DNA of 64,000 bases, taken from the NCBI RefSeq assembly GCF_026113935.1, contig NZ_JAPEUL010000007.1:744001-808000 (forward strand), written 5' to 3'. The notes beneath the pieces are model-generated. The model made no database searches and had not been told where the DNA came from. It saw nothing but the letters and a program-made list of their open reading frames with translations. The translations under genes were made by a program, and so were the position numbers. Positions 1-10,850 of the stretch are shown here, in pieces; the first letter of the stretch is position 1, and the number at the start of each line of letters is the position of its first letter. This DNA is from Marinomonas rhodophyticola (GTDB lineage: Bacteria > Pseudomonadota > Gammaproteobacteria > Pseudomonadales > Marinomonadaceae).

Positions 1-2
1 TT

Positions 3-83
3 CCCGCTGGACAAGTATTATTTGCCCCTAATTTAACTACTAGTGATTTCGGAGCAAGTGGTAATACCTTTATTGGGATCTGA
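3..83 (+). CDS. C-terminal end of an unidentified protein
   Basis: An open frame enters from the left edge of the window and stops with TGA at 81-83, leaving 26 codons that end in the residues GASGNTFIGI. A hairpin with a T-run follows 17 bases after the stop, which suggests a true gene end. Too little is visible to name a function; the small, Ser/Thr/Gly-rich tail would fit a surface or secreted protein, but this is only an impression. Confidence 0.35.
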   Translation, partial: PAGQVLFAPNLTTSDFGASGNTFIGI

Positions 84-99
84 GAATAGGTTTTTTTTA

Positions 100-143
100 A
101 TACGATTTAAATGATGTTTAAAATCGTATAGTATTGTTTTTTT
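100..143 (+). terminator. Rho-independent terminator
   Basis: Nine-base arms ATACGATTT (100-108) and AAATCGTAT (121-129) form a hairpin with a 12-base loop, followed closely by seven T residues at 137-143. It sits just after the stop codon at 83 and points in the same direction, so it probably ends that transcript. Confidence 0.6.
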
Positions 144-525
144 ATAGGTACTTATCAGAAATCTATTTCGTTTTATATCTAAGTGAATGTCCGCCATTGA
201 TGAGTTGATATATCATATTTCAGCTTACTTTATAAATTACACTATATTGTGTGAAGTTTTTAATTTTCATTCATTATGCTTAATAAAGCTATATCAATAA
301 TTAGTAAAGTCTTTGAGGGTTTGTTATTTTAAAGAAATATAATTATTGAAAGTATCTTCTATATTAAGGTTAATAGGTGAAGGTAGTGTAACTAGGTGTA
401 ATTGCTTATTGGATATCTGTTTTCTATAACGGTAGTCAGTGTGTCATTTCTCGCTAGGCTATGAGATCTGTAGTGCTTAAAGAAATGGCAGAATTCATGC
501 TACGGATATAAGAGTTTGTAAAAAT
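144..525. other. AT-rich non-coding leader of the PKS operon
   Basis: About 380 bases without a plausible gene, strongly AT-rich. It must carry the promoter for the polyketide synthase operon at 526, but I see no convincing -35/-10 pair and no good Shine-Dalgarno sequence directly before the start codon. Confidence 0.4.
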
Positions 526-3500
526 ATGGATAATGCAACCTACAACTTATCTTCCATGATATTAACCAGACTCAAAAGTGGGGGAGAAAAAGTTGCATTT
601 ACTTTTATCTCCGACAATAATGAATCTACAGCGATTAGTTATGATCAGCTAAATAAATTAGTGCTACAAAAAGCTTCTATTTTACACAGTGAGATCGGCA
701 GTAATCGGATAGCCTTGTTAGTGTTTCCAACTTGCCTTGAGTTTGTCACAAGTTTTCTTGCATGCATTGTGTCTAATGTCATTGCGGTTCCACTTCCCCT
801 TCCTAAAAGCACCAAAGATAGAGTGAGTTTTGAGCGTGTACTAGGAGCATTAGATGTCACTGGAGCGAAGACGTTATTGTTGCGTTCATCAGACTTTTCT
901 TTGTTTGCTAATCTCGATTTCAACGTACAGTTATTGGATTTGGATAGTACAAACAGTGGCAATTCGCCCACTTTTATAGCTCCCAATATTGAAGCAAAAG
1001 ATACCGCTTATCTGCAATTTACATCGGGTTCTAGCGGTGCACCACGAGGTGTTGTTTTATCACATCGAAATGTTCTGGAAAATCTAGCTTCTATTAAGCG
1101 GGCATTTAATCATTCTGAGTCAACGGTTACGTTAAGTTGGCTTCCACTGCACCATGATATGGGACTAGTTGGGCATGTGCTACAACCCTTATTTGAGGGA
1201 GGGAGTAGTGTCCTTATTCCCCCTTCTAAATTTTTACGTGATCCGCTTTTGTGGCTTCGCTCAATCGATAAATACAAAGCCAATACGAGTGGTGGGCCTG
1301 CGTTTGCCTACCAGTTGTGTGCTTCTAAGCTAAAAGAAAATACTGACCTGGATTTAAGCAGTTGGAAAAATGCCTATGTTGGCTCGGATCATATACCTGC
1401 AGAAGTATTAAACAATGCATCTGAGTGTTTTAGTCGACATGGTTTTGATTCAGCCAGTTGGTTGCCTTGTTATGGACTGGCTGAAGTCACCTTGTTTGTC
1501 GGAGGCACAAACGAGCGTAATGTATTAATGCTGGATGTTGATGCATTAGCAAAAAATCAAGTTTCTGTATTGAACGAAGAGCTGCGCGGTAAACCCATAT
1601 TTGGATATTGGATTAACTCATCAGATTTTGATGTCAAAATTGTCAATCCAGAAACGCTTATCGAATGTACAGAGGATGCGATTGGTGAAATCTGGCTAAG
1701 GGGGCGGTCAATAGGTGATGGGTATTATCAAAATGACGTTGCGAGTCATCAAACATTTAACCGTAAGCTACGTGGCGCTGAAAACGAGGGCTACCTATGT
1801 ACTGGTGACTTAGGTTTTTTTAAAGATAATCGTTTGTATCTCACTGGAAGAAGTAAAGATTTGATCATTATTCGTGGTGTGAACCACTACCCTCAGGATA
1901 TTGAGAAGACGGTTTTGATGGCGGATCCAGGCCCTGTTCATCATGAAGTAGCCTGTTTTTCGGTTGAGCGAAAAGGGCATGAGCAGCTTGTGGTGATCCG
2001 TGAAAGTCGTAATAGAGGTACAACGAGCGACGAGCAGACAATACGGCGTGAGTTAATAGCGTCAAAAATCGCTGACAATCATGCCATACAGGTCAGTCAT
2101 GTGGTGTTCGTTAACCCTGGAACTATTGCCCGAACCACGAGTGGAAAAATATCCAGAAGCCAATGTAAGAAAGATTTTTTAGCCAATAAATACCATGATG
2201 CTCTTGCGGAGCAATCGAATAGTCAGCAAAGAAAAATACCAAACATGAACAATCGAGTGCCTATTGTGGGTATGGCATGTCGGTTTCCCGGATCCGCTAA
2301 TAGTCTGGATGAATTTTGGGCGTTGTTAAGTGAAGGTCGGGATGCGATTAGTGAAGTGCCAGCGGATCGTTGGGACGTTGATCAATATTATAGTGAAGTT
2401 GCTCAAGCGGGAAAAATGAATACTCGTTGGGGAGGGTTTATAGACGATGTGGATCAGTTCGACCCTCAGTTCTTTTCGATTTCCCCACATGAAGCCGCGG
2501 AAATGGATCCTCAACAGAGAATACTATTAGAAACATCATGGCGAGCATTTGAACATGCTGGCATTACGAAAGAGCAATTAAAAGGCAGTAATACGGGCGT
2601 ATTTGTCGGTATATCCAATGGCGATTATTTACGTTTAAAGTGTAAAAAAGACCCAGACTTTATCGACTTCAACGCCTATTCTGGTTTAGGGAATGCCTAT
2701 AGCATTGCGGCTAATAGAATCAGTTATGTGTTTGATTTGAGAGGGCCAAGTGTGGCCGTGGATACGGCGTGCTCTTCTTCTTTAACGGCCATTCATGCCG
2801 CCGTTAAAAGTATTTTAGATGGCGAATGCGAGACTGCGATTGCAGGCGGTATAAACTTAATGTTGGCACCAGATGCAACCATTCTTTTATCGCAATTTGG
2901 CATGATGGCGGATGATGGACGCTGTAAAACGTTTGATAACTCTGCAAACGGTTATGTTCGATCTGAAGGTTGCGGTATGGTCGTGCTTCGACGATCCGAA
3001 CTGGCTTTGGAAAATAGAGATTCTATCCTCGCTTGGATTTTAGGATCATGGCAAGGGCAAGATGGCCGTAGTAATGGTATTACCTCGCCAAATCCAGATG
3101 CTCAAAAGCAGTTGCTATTAAATACTTTAAAAAAGCACAGGTAGACCCTTCTGATGTGACTTATATTGAGGCACATGGAACGGGTACCAAGGTAGGTGAT
3201 CCGGTCGAGATGGAACAGCTCAATGCTGTTTACGGTCTTGATACTAAAAAAGGTGTTATGTTGGATCAGTAAAAGCAAACATTGGCCATTTAGAGGCGGC
3301 GGCAGGTGTTGCTGGTTTGATCAAACTGATCTTAGCCATGCAGCATAAAAAGATTCCAAAACAAATTCATCTTAATGAGCTGAATTCTGATATCGACTTA
3401 TCACAAAGTCGTTTTTATATCCCGACCACTGAAACCGATTGGCAAAAAGCTGATTCCGCGAGGTTGGCGGCCATTAGTTCTTTTGGTTTTGGTGGTGCTC

Positions 3501-6500
3501 TTGTGCACATGCTTTTGGAGGAAGGGAGCACTTGCCATGAGCCAAGTTCTCATGGGCAAGAGAGTGGCAATTATCATTGTATTTTGCCCATTTCAGCCAA
3601 CACATTGGAAGCGATGGATAGCGTCACAAATCAGTGGAAAACGCTGTTAGCTGAGCGAAGATTTTTCTCGTTAAAACAGCTATGTCAGGTAGCGGCGACT
3701 CGTCGTTCCCATTTCCGATATCGTGCTTCTGTCGTAGCATCGTCCCAATTTGAATTTAGACAAGCATTATCCAACCTTGATATTAAAGACACAGCAGTAA
3801 GTCATCTTGCTGCTATGTCACCAGAAGCCGTATTTTTATTTAGTGGGCAGTCTGGTCATTTTGCAAGTATGGGAAAGTACTTATACCGCAACTTTTCGGT
3901 TTTTAAAGACGCATTTGATTTATGTGCGGATGCTTTTGAACGGAAACAACAAAGGTCACTGGTGGAGTTAGTCTTTTGCGACGAACAGGAGCCAGGTAGC
4001 AATGGCCTCACAGAGCTCGATGAATATGCGCAACCGGCTTTGTTTGCGGTTGAATACGCATTGGCACAACTGTGGATATCGTGGGGAATCATACCCAAAG
4101 TGTTGTTAGGGCACAGTTTGGGAGAAATAACAGCCGCCTGTCTGGCGGGCTGTATGACAGTTGAAGAAACCATGTCTCTTGTTATCGTCCGAGGGCGACT
4201 TATGATGCATGCCCCTGGACATGGCGGCATGCTGAGTGTGCTTGCTGGATACGAGGATCTTCGCACAAGTGTTGATTTGGATGCTTTAGAATTGGACATT
4301 GCTGCCATAAATGGAGAGTCCATAACCATAGTGTCAGGCCCAATGACATCAATATACGCATTGGAAGAGATACTGAAAACAAGACATATCAATAGTGGCA
4401 GGCTAAACGTTGTTCACGCATTTCATAGCCGAATGATGGATCCTATTTTGGATGAGTTCGAACAGGTTGCCGCAGAAATAGACTACAAAGCCCCAGTGTT
4501 ACCTCTTATTTCAAGCGTCACGGGTAAGTCAATGCTTATGGCTCCGAGTGCTTCTTACTGGCGGCAACATTTAAGAGAATGTGTGCAATTTGATACCGCA
4601 ATAGATCAAATACTCAAGGATACGTCATCAGCTATTTTTATTGAGATAGGCCCCGGAAAAACACTCACAACCTGTGTTAAACATAACCGGAATGTCTCGA
4701 AACATACCGTATTGTGTCAGTCACTTAATGATGATTCTTTAGGTCTTTCAACCATTCTGCAAGCGCTTGGTCAATTATATTTGGCAGGTGTGTCATTAGA
4801 TTGGAATCGAATTTACGAGGCGACTGAATCTTCTCCATGTGATCTCCCCGAGCATCCGTTTAACCGAAAACGTTACTGGTTTGATGACGTTCCGGAAAAC
4901 GAAATCGCAACGATTGAAGCCAGTGTTGAAAATACTTTACCAGATATCTATGACATAGTTTGGCAACCACGGCCGCTTGCAGAAATGGTTAAACCTGCGA
5001 CTAAATCAACTGGTTGGATTATTATCGGACATGGTCGAGGTTATGCAAGGCGTTTACAAAGGCTCCTTGAATCTCAAAATAAGCCTGTGTTTTGTATCGT
5101 AGCGGGTAAAGAAAATAGCTTATGGCGAGACATACTGTGGTTTTTAAACTGGGGTAGTGCTTCAACTATATCGATGTGGGATCTTTGTGATTCGGAGGAA
5201 TATGCAAAAACCTTAAATCGAATTATTAATAAACTGGCACGCTACAATGTCACAAATTGGCGCGTCGTTTACTTAGGAGCAATGGATTTAACAATCAGCA
5301 CACAAACCTCTACTAACAGTTTAGAACAGGATCATGCGGGCGTTGGCGTATCTGGCTTGCTTGCGCTGATCAAAGGAATCAACAAAGTAGCTTTAAGAAC
5401 CTCTTTATGGGTTGTGACACAAAATGCGGTTGCCGTGAATGAGTCTACAACCGAAGTTGAATGTGCAGACGTGTCAGTGGCACAAGCGCCTATTTGGGGG
5501 TTAATGAAAACCGCTTACTTGGAACACCCAGAATTAAGAGGTGGCTTGATAGATATCGAGGAAAAATTGGCGGATGAACAGCAACTTACCCTGTTGATCG
5601 AGCAAATGGAGGGTGGGATTGACGAGGCTCAGGTCGCCTTTAGGAAGGGGATTCGTTATGTGCAAGTACTTGAAACACTGCCATTAAACAACCATTTGCC
5701 TTACGTTGCTGATAGTGAATCAGCCTATATTATCACCGGTGGGCTGGGAGGGATTGGTTTAGCTTGTGCTGCTTGGTTGGTTGAAAAGGGTGCAAAACAC
5801 ATTTATCTATTAGGACGTCGTTCACTGCTTGATATAGAAGATCACATTAGCTTTGTTTCAGGCACATATGAGGCCGATTTGAATGTGTTGGATAAGGTTG
5901 AGCAATTAAGACAGGCAGGCGCGAATGTAGAATCGATCGCTTGCGATATTCGGGATCATCAAAAGGTATCCGAGGTTATACAGCAAATCAGAAGTGTTAG
6001 ACCGATAAAAGGGTGCTTCACGCGGCAGGGGTGAATTGGGTAGCGAAGACCATTGACGTTGATCGACAAAAGCTACTCGACTCGATGGCCATTAAAGTAT
6101 CAGCAGCATGGAATCTTCACCAGTTGACGATAAAAGATGATGTTGATCTATTTGTTTTATTTTCATCCGTCTCGGCGCTCTGGGGGTCTGTTAACCTTGC
6201 TCACTATACGGCTTCGAATTACTTTCTTGATGCTTTGGCTCAGCTAAGGCATCAGCAAGGAAGAAAAGCGGTGTGTATTGATTGGGGACCTTGGTCTGAT
6301 GTGGGGATGAGTGCGAAAGAAGAAGAAACGAAATTACTTGAAATGTTGGGACTCAACCTAATAGCACCTGATCAAGCACTCGCGTTTATGGAACGTTTAA
6401 TTGTCAATAACCAGCCTCAGGCTGTGGTGGCGAGCTTCAACTGGAAACGTTTTCAGTCTTTTGCTAATTTTTCACTTTCTCCTTCCATGTTTGAAAAGAT

Positions 6501-7602
6501 TACTGTGGAAAGTGCCTTAGTATCATCTTTACCTAACCTAGCAAATTTCTCTAATCTTACTAAAGAACAAGCGCGGGAAGAGCTGCTTAAGATCATTAAA
6601 ACGCATCTCAGTTCGGTATTGCATCATGCCTCTGATAAGCAATTTGATGACAACACGCGTTTTAATTTTATGGGAATGGACTCGTTAACGGCGATGGCAT
6701 TGTGCGCGCGTTTAGAAACCCACTTGGGAATCGATATTTCAGCGATGGCCGTCTATAACTACCCAACGATAGGCAAATTAGCGGACTATCTGTATTCGTT
6801 AATGGATTGTGGCTCTGAAACGACAGAAGGAGAAGCTGAACAGATTTTGTCTTCTCGTTTTTTTAATGTGCCAAATGTAAACGACAAGGGCTTTAGGTTG
6901 TTTTGTTTTCCTTACGCAGGCGGTGGTGCATCGGTTTTTGCTGAATGGCGATCCATGATGAACGCTGAGGTAGATATTATCCCATTGGAATTACCAGGAC
7001 GCGAAAATCGGATATCTGAGCCATCAATGACGCAAATGCCAGATATAGTGGATGCGATTGTTGAAGAGTTAAAACCTTATATTGGCAAACCATTTGGCTT
7101 TTTTGGACATAGTTTAGGTGGGTTGTTGTGTTTTGAGGTCGCTAGAAAGCTGCAAAGCTTGGGGCTGCCACTTCCTGAACCAATTGTGATATCTGGCAGT
7201 GTACCCTCTCAGTATCGGAAAAGCGAAGGTCTGCATAGGCTACCTGATAATGAATTACTTGAGGCATTGTCTAATCGGTTCGGTATTGTACCACGGGGCG
7301 GTTGGAGTGAAGATTTACAAAAAGCGCTCATTCCCACTTTGAGGGCTGATATGCAGCTCTCCGAAAGCGTGGAAATCTTAGATCATAGCCCACTTAATGA
7401 ACGTATTCATTTATTTGTTGGACGCGATGATGAGTGGGCACCACCTGAATCCATGAAACATTGGCGGGAGATGACGACAAAATTGCCAGTTATTGAGTTA
7501 TTTGAAGGGGATCATATGTTCATTCGAGGTGAGGCGAAAAATGATGTGATCCAATGTGTTAAACAGTTGATATCCGAGCGTCGAGAGGAAACCCATATAT
7601 GA
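526..7602 (+). CDS. FAAL-KS-AT-KR-ACP-TE polyketide synthase (three apparent frameshifts)
   Basis: Single-module type I polyketide synthase. The N-terminal ~560 residues form a fatty-acyl-AMP ligase ([10 protein letters not shown] motif; [11 protein letters not shown] near its end). A ketosynthase follows (active Cys codon 2770-2772 in DTACSSS; EAHGTGT; NIGH), then an acyltransferase (GHSLGE, Ser codon 4115-4117; HAFHS, typical of malonyl-CoA selection), a ketoreductase (GGLGGIG; YTASN), an acyl carrier protein (GMDSL, Ser codon 6682-6684) and a thioesterase (GHSLGG, Ser codon 7111-7113). Predicted chemistry: activate a fatty acid, extend it by two carbons, reduce the beta-keto group to hydroxyl and release it. 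There is no dehydratase, and no carrier domain lies between the ligase and the ketosynthase. The frame breaks near 3135, 3263 and 6015; adding one A or one G to a homopolymer restores each, so these are probably sequencing errors. Start ATG at 526 has a weak ribosome site. Confidence 0.88.
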
Positions 7603-8354
7603 GCAAAGCAAATCAGGCAATTTGGTATGAAATATATGGCGGTCGATATATAAGTGATGATCCCTTTTTCTTTGACGAAAAGGATTTTGAGTGGACGCAA
7701 ACACTGAAGGATAATTGGCACATTATTCGAGATGAAATGTTAGCATTACTCCAAGAACATCCAGAAAAACTTAAACCGTATTTTAGTAAAAATCTTGTTT
7801 TTCCGCCAAAACATTGGAAAACAACGGGCTTCTTTTTTTGGAATTGGCGTATTCATAAAAATTGTCGTAGGTGCCCAAAAACCACAGCAATATTAGAATC
7901 CATACCAAATTTAACGGGTGGGAATTTGAGTATTCTTGAACCAGGGGCGAACATTAACCCGCACCAGGGGGATACGAATGCTCATGTAAAAGTTCATATC
8001 GGATTATCGATTCCAAAAGGTTTACCTGATTGTGGTTTTCAAGTAGGTGATGAAATTCGTGGTTGGAAGGAGGGGGAATTACTCTTATTTTGCGACGCAC
8101 ATCGCCATACAGCGTGGAATCATTCAGATGAAAGACGGCTGGTGTTTATTATTGATGTTATTCGTCCAGAGTTTGCGCATAAAAAGCAGTCTATCTGTGT
8201 CAATGTGTTGGCAACCTCTATGCTACAGTTGCTTTATCAAAATGTTTCTTGGCTTAATCGGCTGCCAGGAAAAACCCATCACGTACTTCATTTTTTGATT
8301 CGTAATGTACTGAGGCTTGTGTTACCGATCCAAAATAAGCTTCGGTTGTTATAG
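7599..8354 (+). CDS. Aspartyl/asparaginyl beta-hydroxylase family protein
   Basis: A 251-residue protein of the AspH/LpxO-type Fe(II)/2-oxoglutarate hydroxylase family. The core reads NPHQGDTN (first iron-binding His), then HIGL and VGDEIRGWKEGELL, then HRHTAWN (second His), then RRLVFIIDVIRPEF (2-oxoglutarate-binding Arg region). The start codon overlaps the polyketide synthase stop as ATGA, so the two are translationally coupled. Family members hydroxylate Asp/Asn side chains or, in LpxO, a lipid acyl chain; given its partner, hydroxylation of the fatty-acyl product or an attached amino acid is a reasonable inference. The C-terminal ~50 residues after the core are basic and hydrophobic and could contact the membrane. 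Confidence 0.82.
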   Translation: MSKANQAIWYEIYGGRYISDDPFFFDEKDFEWTQTLKDNWHIIRDEMLALLQEHPEKLKPYFSKNLVFPPKHWKTTGFFFWNWRIHKNCRRCPKTTAILESIPNLTGGNLSILEPGANINPHQGDTNAHVKVHIGLSIPKGLPDCGFQVGDEIRGWKEGELLLFCDAHRHTAWNHSDERRLVFIIDVIRPEFAHKKQSICVNVLATSMLQLLYQNVSWLNRLPGKTHHVLHFLIRNVLRLVLPIQNKLRLL

Positions 8355-8387
8355 TTTATCGGCCTATATATTTTTGAATTAGAATGA

Positions 8388-8425
8388 AACCGCCTCCCTG
8401 AATAACGCATAGGGAGGCGTTTGAT
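8388..8425. terminator. Hairpin between convergent operons, probably bidirectional
   Basis: Perfect 9-base arms CGCCTCCCT (8391-8399) and AGGGAGGCG (8411-8419) with an 11-base loop. T-rich sequence follows on the plus strand and GTTTCATTCT on the minus strand. It lies between the stop of the hydroxylase gene and the stop of the long minus-strand block. Confidence 0.65.
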
Positions 8426-8454
8426 TGATTAATGGTTAGCAGATTGTTACTTGG

Positions 8455-9879
8455 TTAGATAATCACATACAAAATACTTTGTACTTTGGTGCCATCACTC
8501 GCGGCTCCTACCAGCGTGTAGGTACCGGCAGAAGGTGCTTCGTACTGCCCATGGTCTATGGCACTCATGTCTTTCCCGTTTAACGTGAGAGAGACAAGGT
8601 TTGCAGTAACCCAGCTGATGGTTGACGTGTTTTTTTGCTGTCCGAAGTATTGAATCTGAGGATGAGATGTATCGGCTCCTCCCAAATAGTAAATACTATT
8701 ATTGCCACCAGGTTGATAAATGGTTAATACGGCAGAACCATCATGTTCGAAAACATATTGAGAACCTAGCCAGTTGTCGGGAATGGTTTTGTGTATGATG
8801 CCTGATAGTTGTCCATCGTCATTATTGGCGTATTTGAAGTAAGCGAGTTGAACTTCTTGGATATCAAGTGTTATGGATGTACTGAAGCTATGGCCTTTAT
8901 TCGTCGGGTCGTAACCTGTCAAGGTTAGGCTGTATTCAGCTGTTCCAGGAAGCTTACTCTTATCATTTGCTGCGTTATATACATCTAGACCAGGGGTGAT
9001 TGATGGGAACTGAGATTTGGTTGGATTGGTATACCATTGTGAGCGACCTAAAGGACCAGTCCAATAAGCTGCTGTGGCGAACAGGCTGGTCCAAGCTAAA
9101 TTGTTTGATTCTGTTGGGCCAATGTTCATGCCTCCTTCTTGAGTTTCTTCAGCTAACTCGAAAGAGGTAATGGCAGGAATATGCTTTGTCAAGGTCGCCG
9201 TCGCTTTCTGCGGTGCTTTACCAGTTGCGAATACTTGCAAAGTATAGGTTGTCTGAGCGTTCTGGCCTATGGGAGCGTCAATGGTATAGCTTTCGGTATG
9301 GGGTGGTTTACCGGATACCGGAAAACTGTCTGGAAATGGTTGTGATGAAGAGCCTGCCACGGTAACCGTTTCGCCTCCGGTCGTCTGCCACCATAGTGTG
9401 CTAGTGGCACTTTCTCCGATTGTTAGGGGATCAATCCATGCATAAATACCGAGTTCCTCTTTTACTTTATTCACCGGAATGGATGTGCTTGCTGATAATG
9501 AGGTAATGAATTCTTCAATCTCAATCGATGTTGATGCAGCCGTACCTGAGACACTGACATTCGTAAAGGTGACAAGAATACTTTGACCTGGGTTCAGTGT
9601 TGTTCCCGACGCAACACTCGATGTAACCTGATATTTACCACTGATTTTTGAAACACTAAACCCAGTTGTATTGGTTGATGCCGTAAAGGTATCCGCCGTT
9701 GTCAAATCGTTATCGTTTTGACCTACGGGGATGGTAATTTCTATAGAAGAGGGATCTCTTCCCCCTTCGAATAACAAAGCAGGAGAAGTAATCGGATTGC
9801 TAATGGTCAGTGTTAGGTTTGTCGTGGTTGCGATAAAAACCTGTTGTGGTTCAATTAGGTACGTCAGTAAAGTGTTCAT
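8455..9879 (-). CDS. Large Ig-like/beta-rich protein of unknown function
   Basis: 474 residues, no signal peptide, no transmembrane segment, very rich in Thr/Ser/Gly/Pro. The sequence alternates short hydrophobic strands with polar turns. Around residues 225-340 it has the look of tandem immunoglobulin-like modules (repeated motifs of the type YSLTLTGYD and TYTLQVFATG, and a closing YEAPSAGTYTLVG). It is the last gene of the 22-kb minus-strand run and is preceded by an AAGGAA ribosome site before ATG 9879. I do not recognise a specific family. Inference: a structural or adhesive component made together with the giant proteins upstream. Unlike most of its neighbours the frame is intact. Confidence 0.75.
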   Translation of the reverse strand: MNTLLTYLIEPQQVFIATTTNLTLTISNPITSPALLFEGGRDPSSIEITIPVGQNDNDLTTADTFTASTNTTGFSVSKISGKYQVTSSVASGTTLNPGQSILVTFTNVSVSGTAASTSIEIEEFITSLSASTSIPVNKVKEELGIYAWIDPLTIGESATSTLWWQTTGGETVTVAGSSSQPFPDSFPVSGKPPHTESYTIDAPIGQNAQTTYTLQVFATGKAPQKATATLTKHIPAITSFELAEETQEGGMNIGPTESNNLAWTSLFATAAYWTGPLGRSQWYTNPTKSQFPSITPGLDVYNAANDKSKLPGTAEYSLTLTGYDPTNKGHSFSTSITLDIQEVQLAYFKYANNDDGQLSGIIHKTIPDNWLGSQYVFEHDGSAVLTIYQPGGNNSIYYLGGADTSHPQIQYFGQQKNTSTISWVTANLVSLTLNGKDMSAIDHGQYEAPSAGTYTLVGAASDGTKVQSILYVII

Positions 9880-9903
9880 TGTTTGATTCCTTTTTAATGG
9901 AGA

Positions 9904-10797
9904 CTAATTGGAGTTACCACCAAGATTCTTCGGAGATAAAGTAAGCCAGCCTTCACTTAATGTCGGAGGCAAATCAGATAGAGTGGCAATGCCATTTTGG
10001 CTTCCCACATTGTCAGATGTTGTCCATTCGGTGACGTCTGTACGTGCAGCCCATCCCCACTTGCCACGAATTTCTGCCGGTAATGGCATTTGAATCGAAG
10101 CCGGATTTGTTAAAATAGGGCCTACCCTGAAACTTGCTTCCATCCTATTGAGTGCACTGATGTATTGACTTGATGACAGTCCGATAGTAATTGCAGGTTG
10201 ACTTCCCATAATGAGAGGGATTTCTTTGGTTGGATCAACCAGCAGCGTAATGTACAAATCTTCGGCATCCGGTGCTATTTCGATCAAATAATTGGTGGTG
10301 ACGTATGCTGAATCTGGCGTAGAGGTCATATCCAGAATTTTAGGAATACTTTGCCCAGACATCGGGTGTACTCTTAGTCCCGCTCTAATACCGCTAGTCG
10401 GAGTGTAAGCATGGGCTGAATATATAGTGTCGTATTGATTGCCAATAAAATAGCCGATGACACCGTTGGTCTGAAAACCTAGATCTCCAATACGGATATT
10501 GAAGTTAAATTGATTGATTGGCGTTTGTTGAGGGTCGTAAATTGGGGTGTTTCCATTACTTCCGACATAATATTGCCCAGTGTTTGCCCGAGATTGATTG
10601 TATAAAGGTCTGCCATGTAGGCTGAATTGCACTTTGGCGCGGACAAGAGCGAGGGGTTTACCTAGTAAAACAGATAGATTGCCCGTAGTGGAAACACTGC
10701 CTACAGCGTCGTTTGCCCATAATGCCGAGTCGATAATATTAAGTAAATCTCCGTAAGCTGAGCTACTGACAGTTCCAAAGTTTAATAGACTGGTCAC
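9904..10797 (-). CDS. Beta-rich protein of unknown function
   Basis: 297 residues, no signal peptide or membrane segment. The start is a GTG at 10797 with AAGG six bases upstream; no ATG fits the N-terminus as well. The sequence is beta-rich with aromatic and Gly/Asn turns (for example NFNIRIGDLGFQ and KWGWAARTDVTEW). It sits 24 bases upstream of the 474-residue gene, in the same operon. No family recognised. Alternatives include a structural subunit or a carbohydrate-binding protein, but nothing in the sequence decides this. Confidence 0.72.
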   Translation of the reverse strand: MTSLLNFGTVSSSAYGDLLNIIDSALWANDAVGSVSTTGNLSVLLGKPLALVRAKVQFSLHGRPLYNQSRANTGQYYVGSNGNTPIYDPQQTPINQFNFNIRIGDLGFQTNGVIGYFIGNQYDTIYSAHAYTPTSGIRAGLRVHPMSGQSIPKILDMTSTPDSAYVTTNYLIEIAPDAEDLYITLLVDPTKEIPLIMGSQPAITIGLSSSQYISALNRMEASFRVGPILTNPASIQMPLPAEIRGKWGWAARTDVTEWTTSDNVGSQNGIATLSDLPPTLSEGWLTLSPKNLGGNSN

Positions 10798-10850
10798 GAA
10801 ACCTTGTAAATGGGAGTTGGATAAGGCATGGCGAGGAACCTAAGGGAGCA

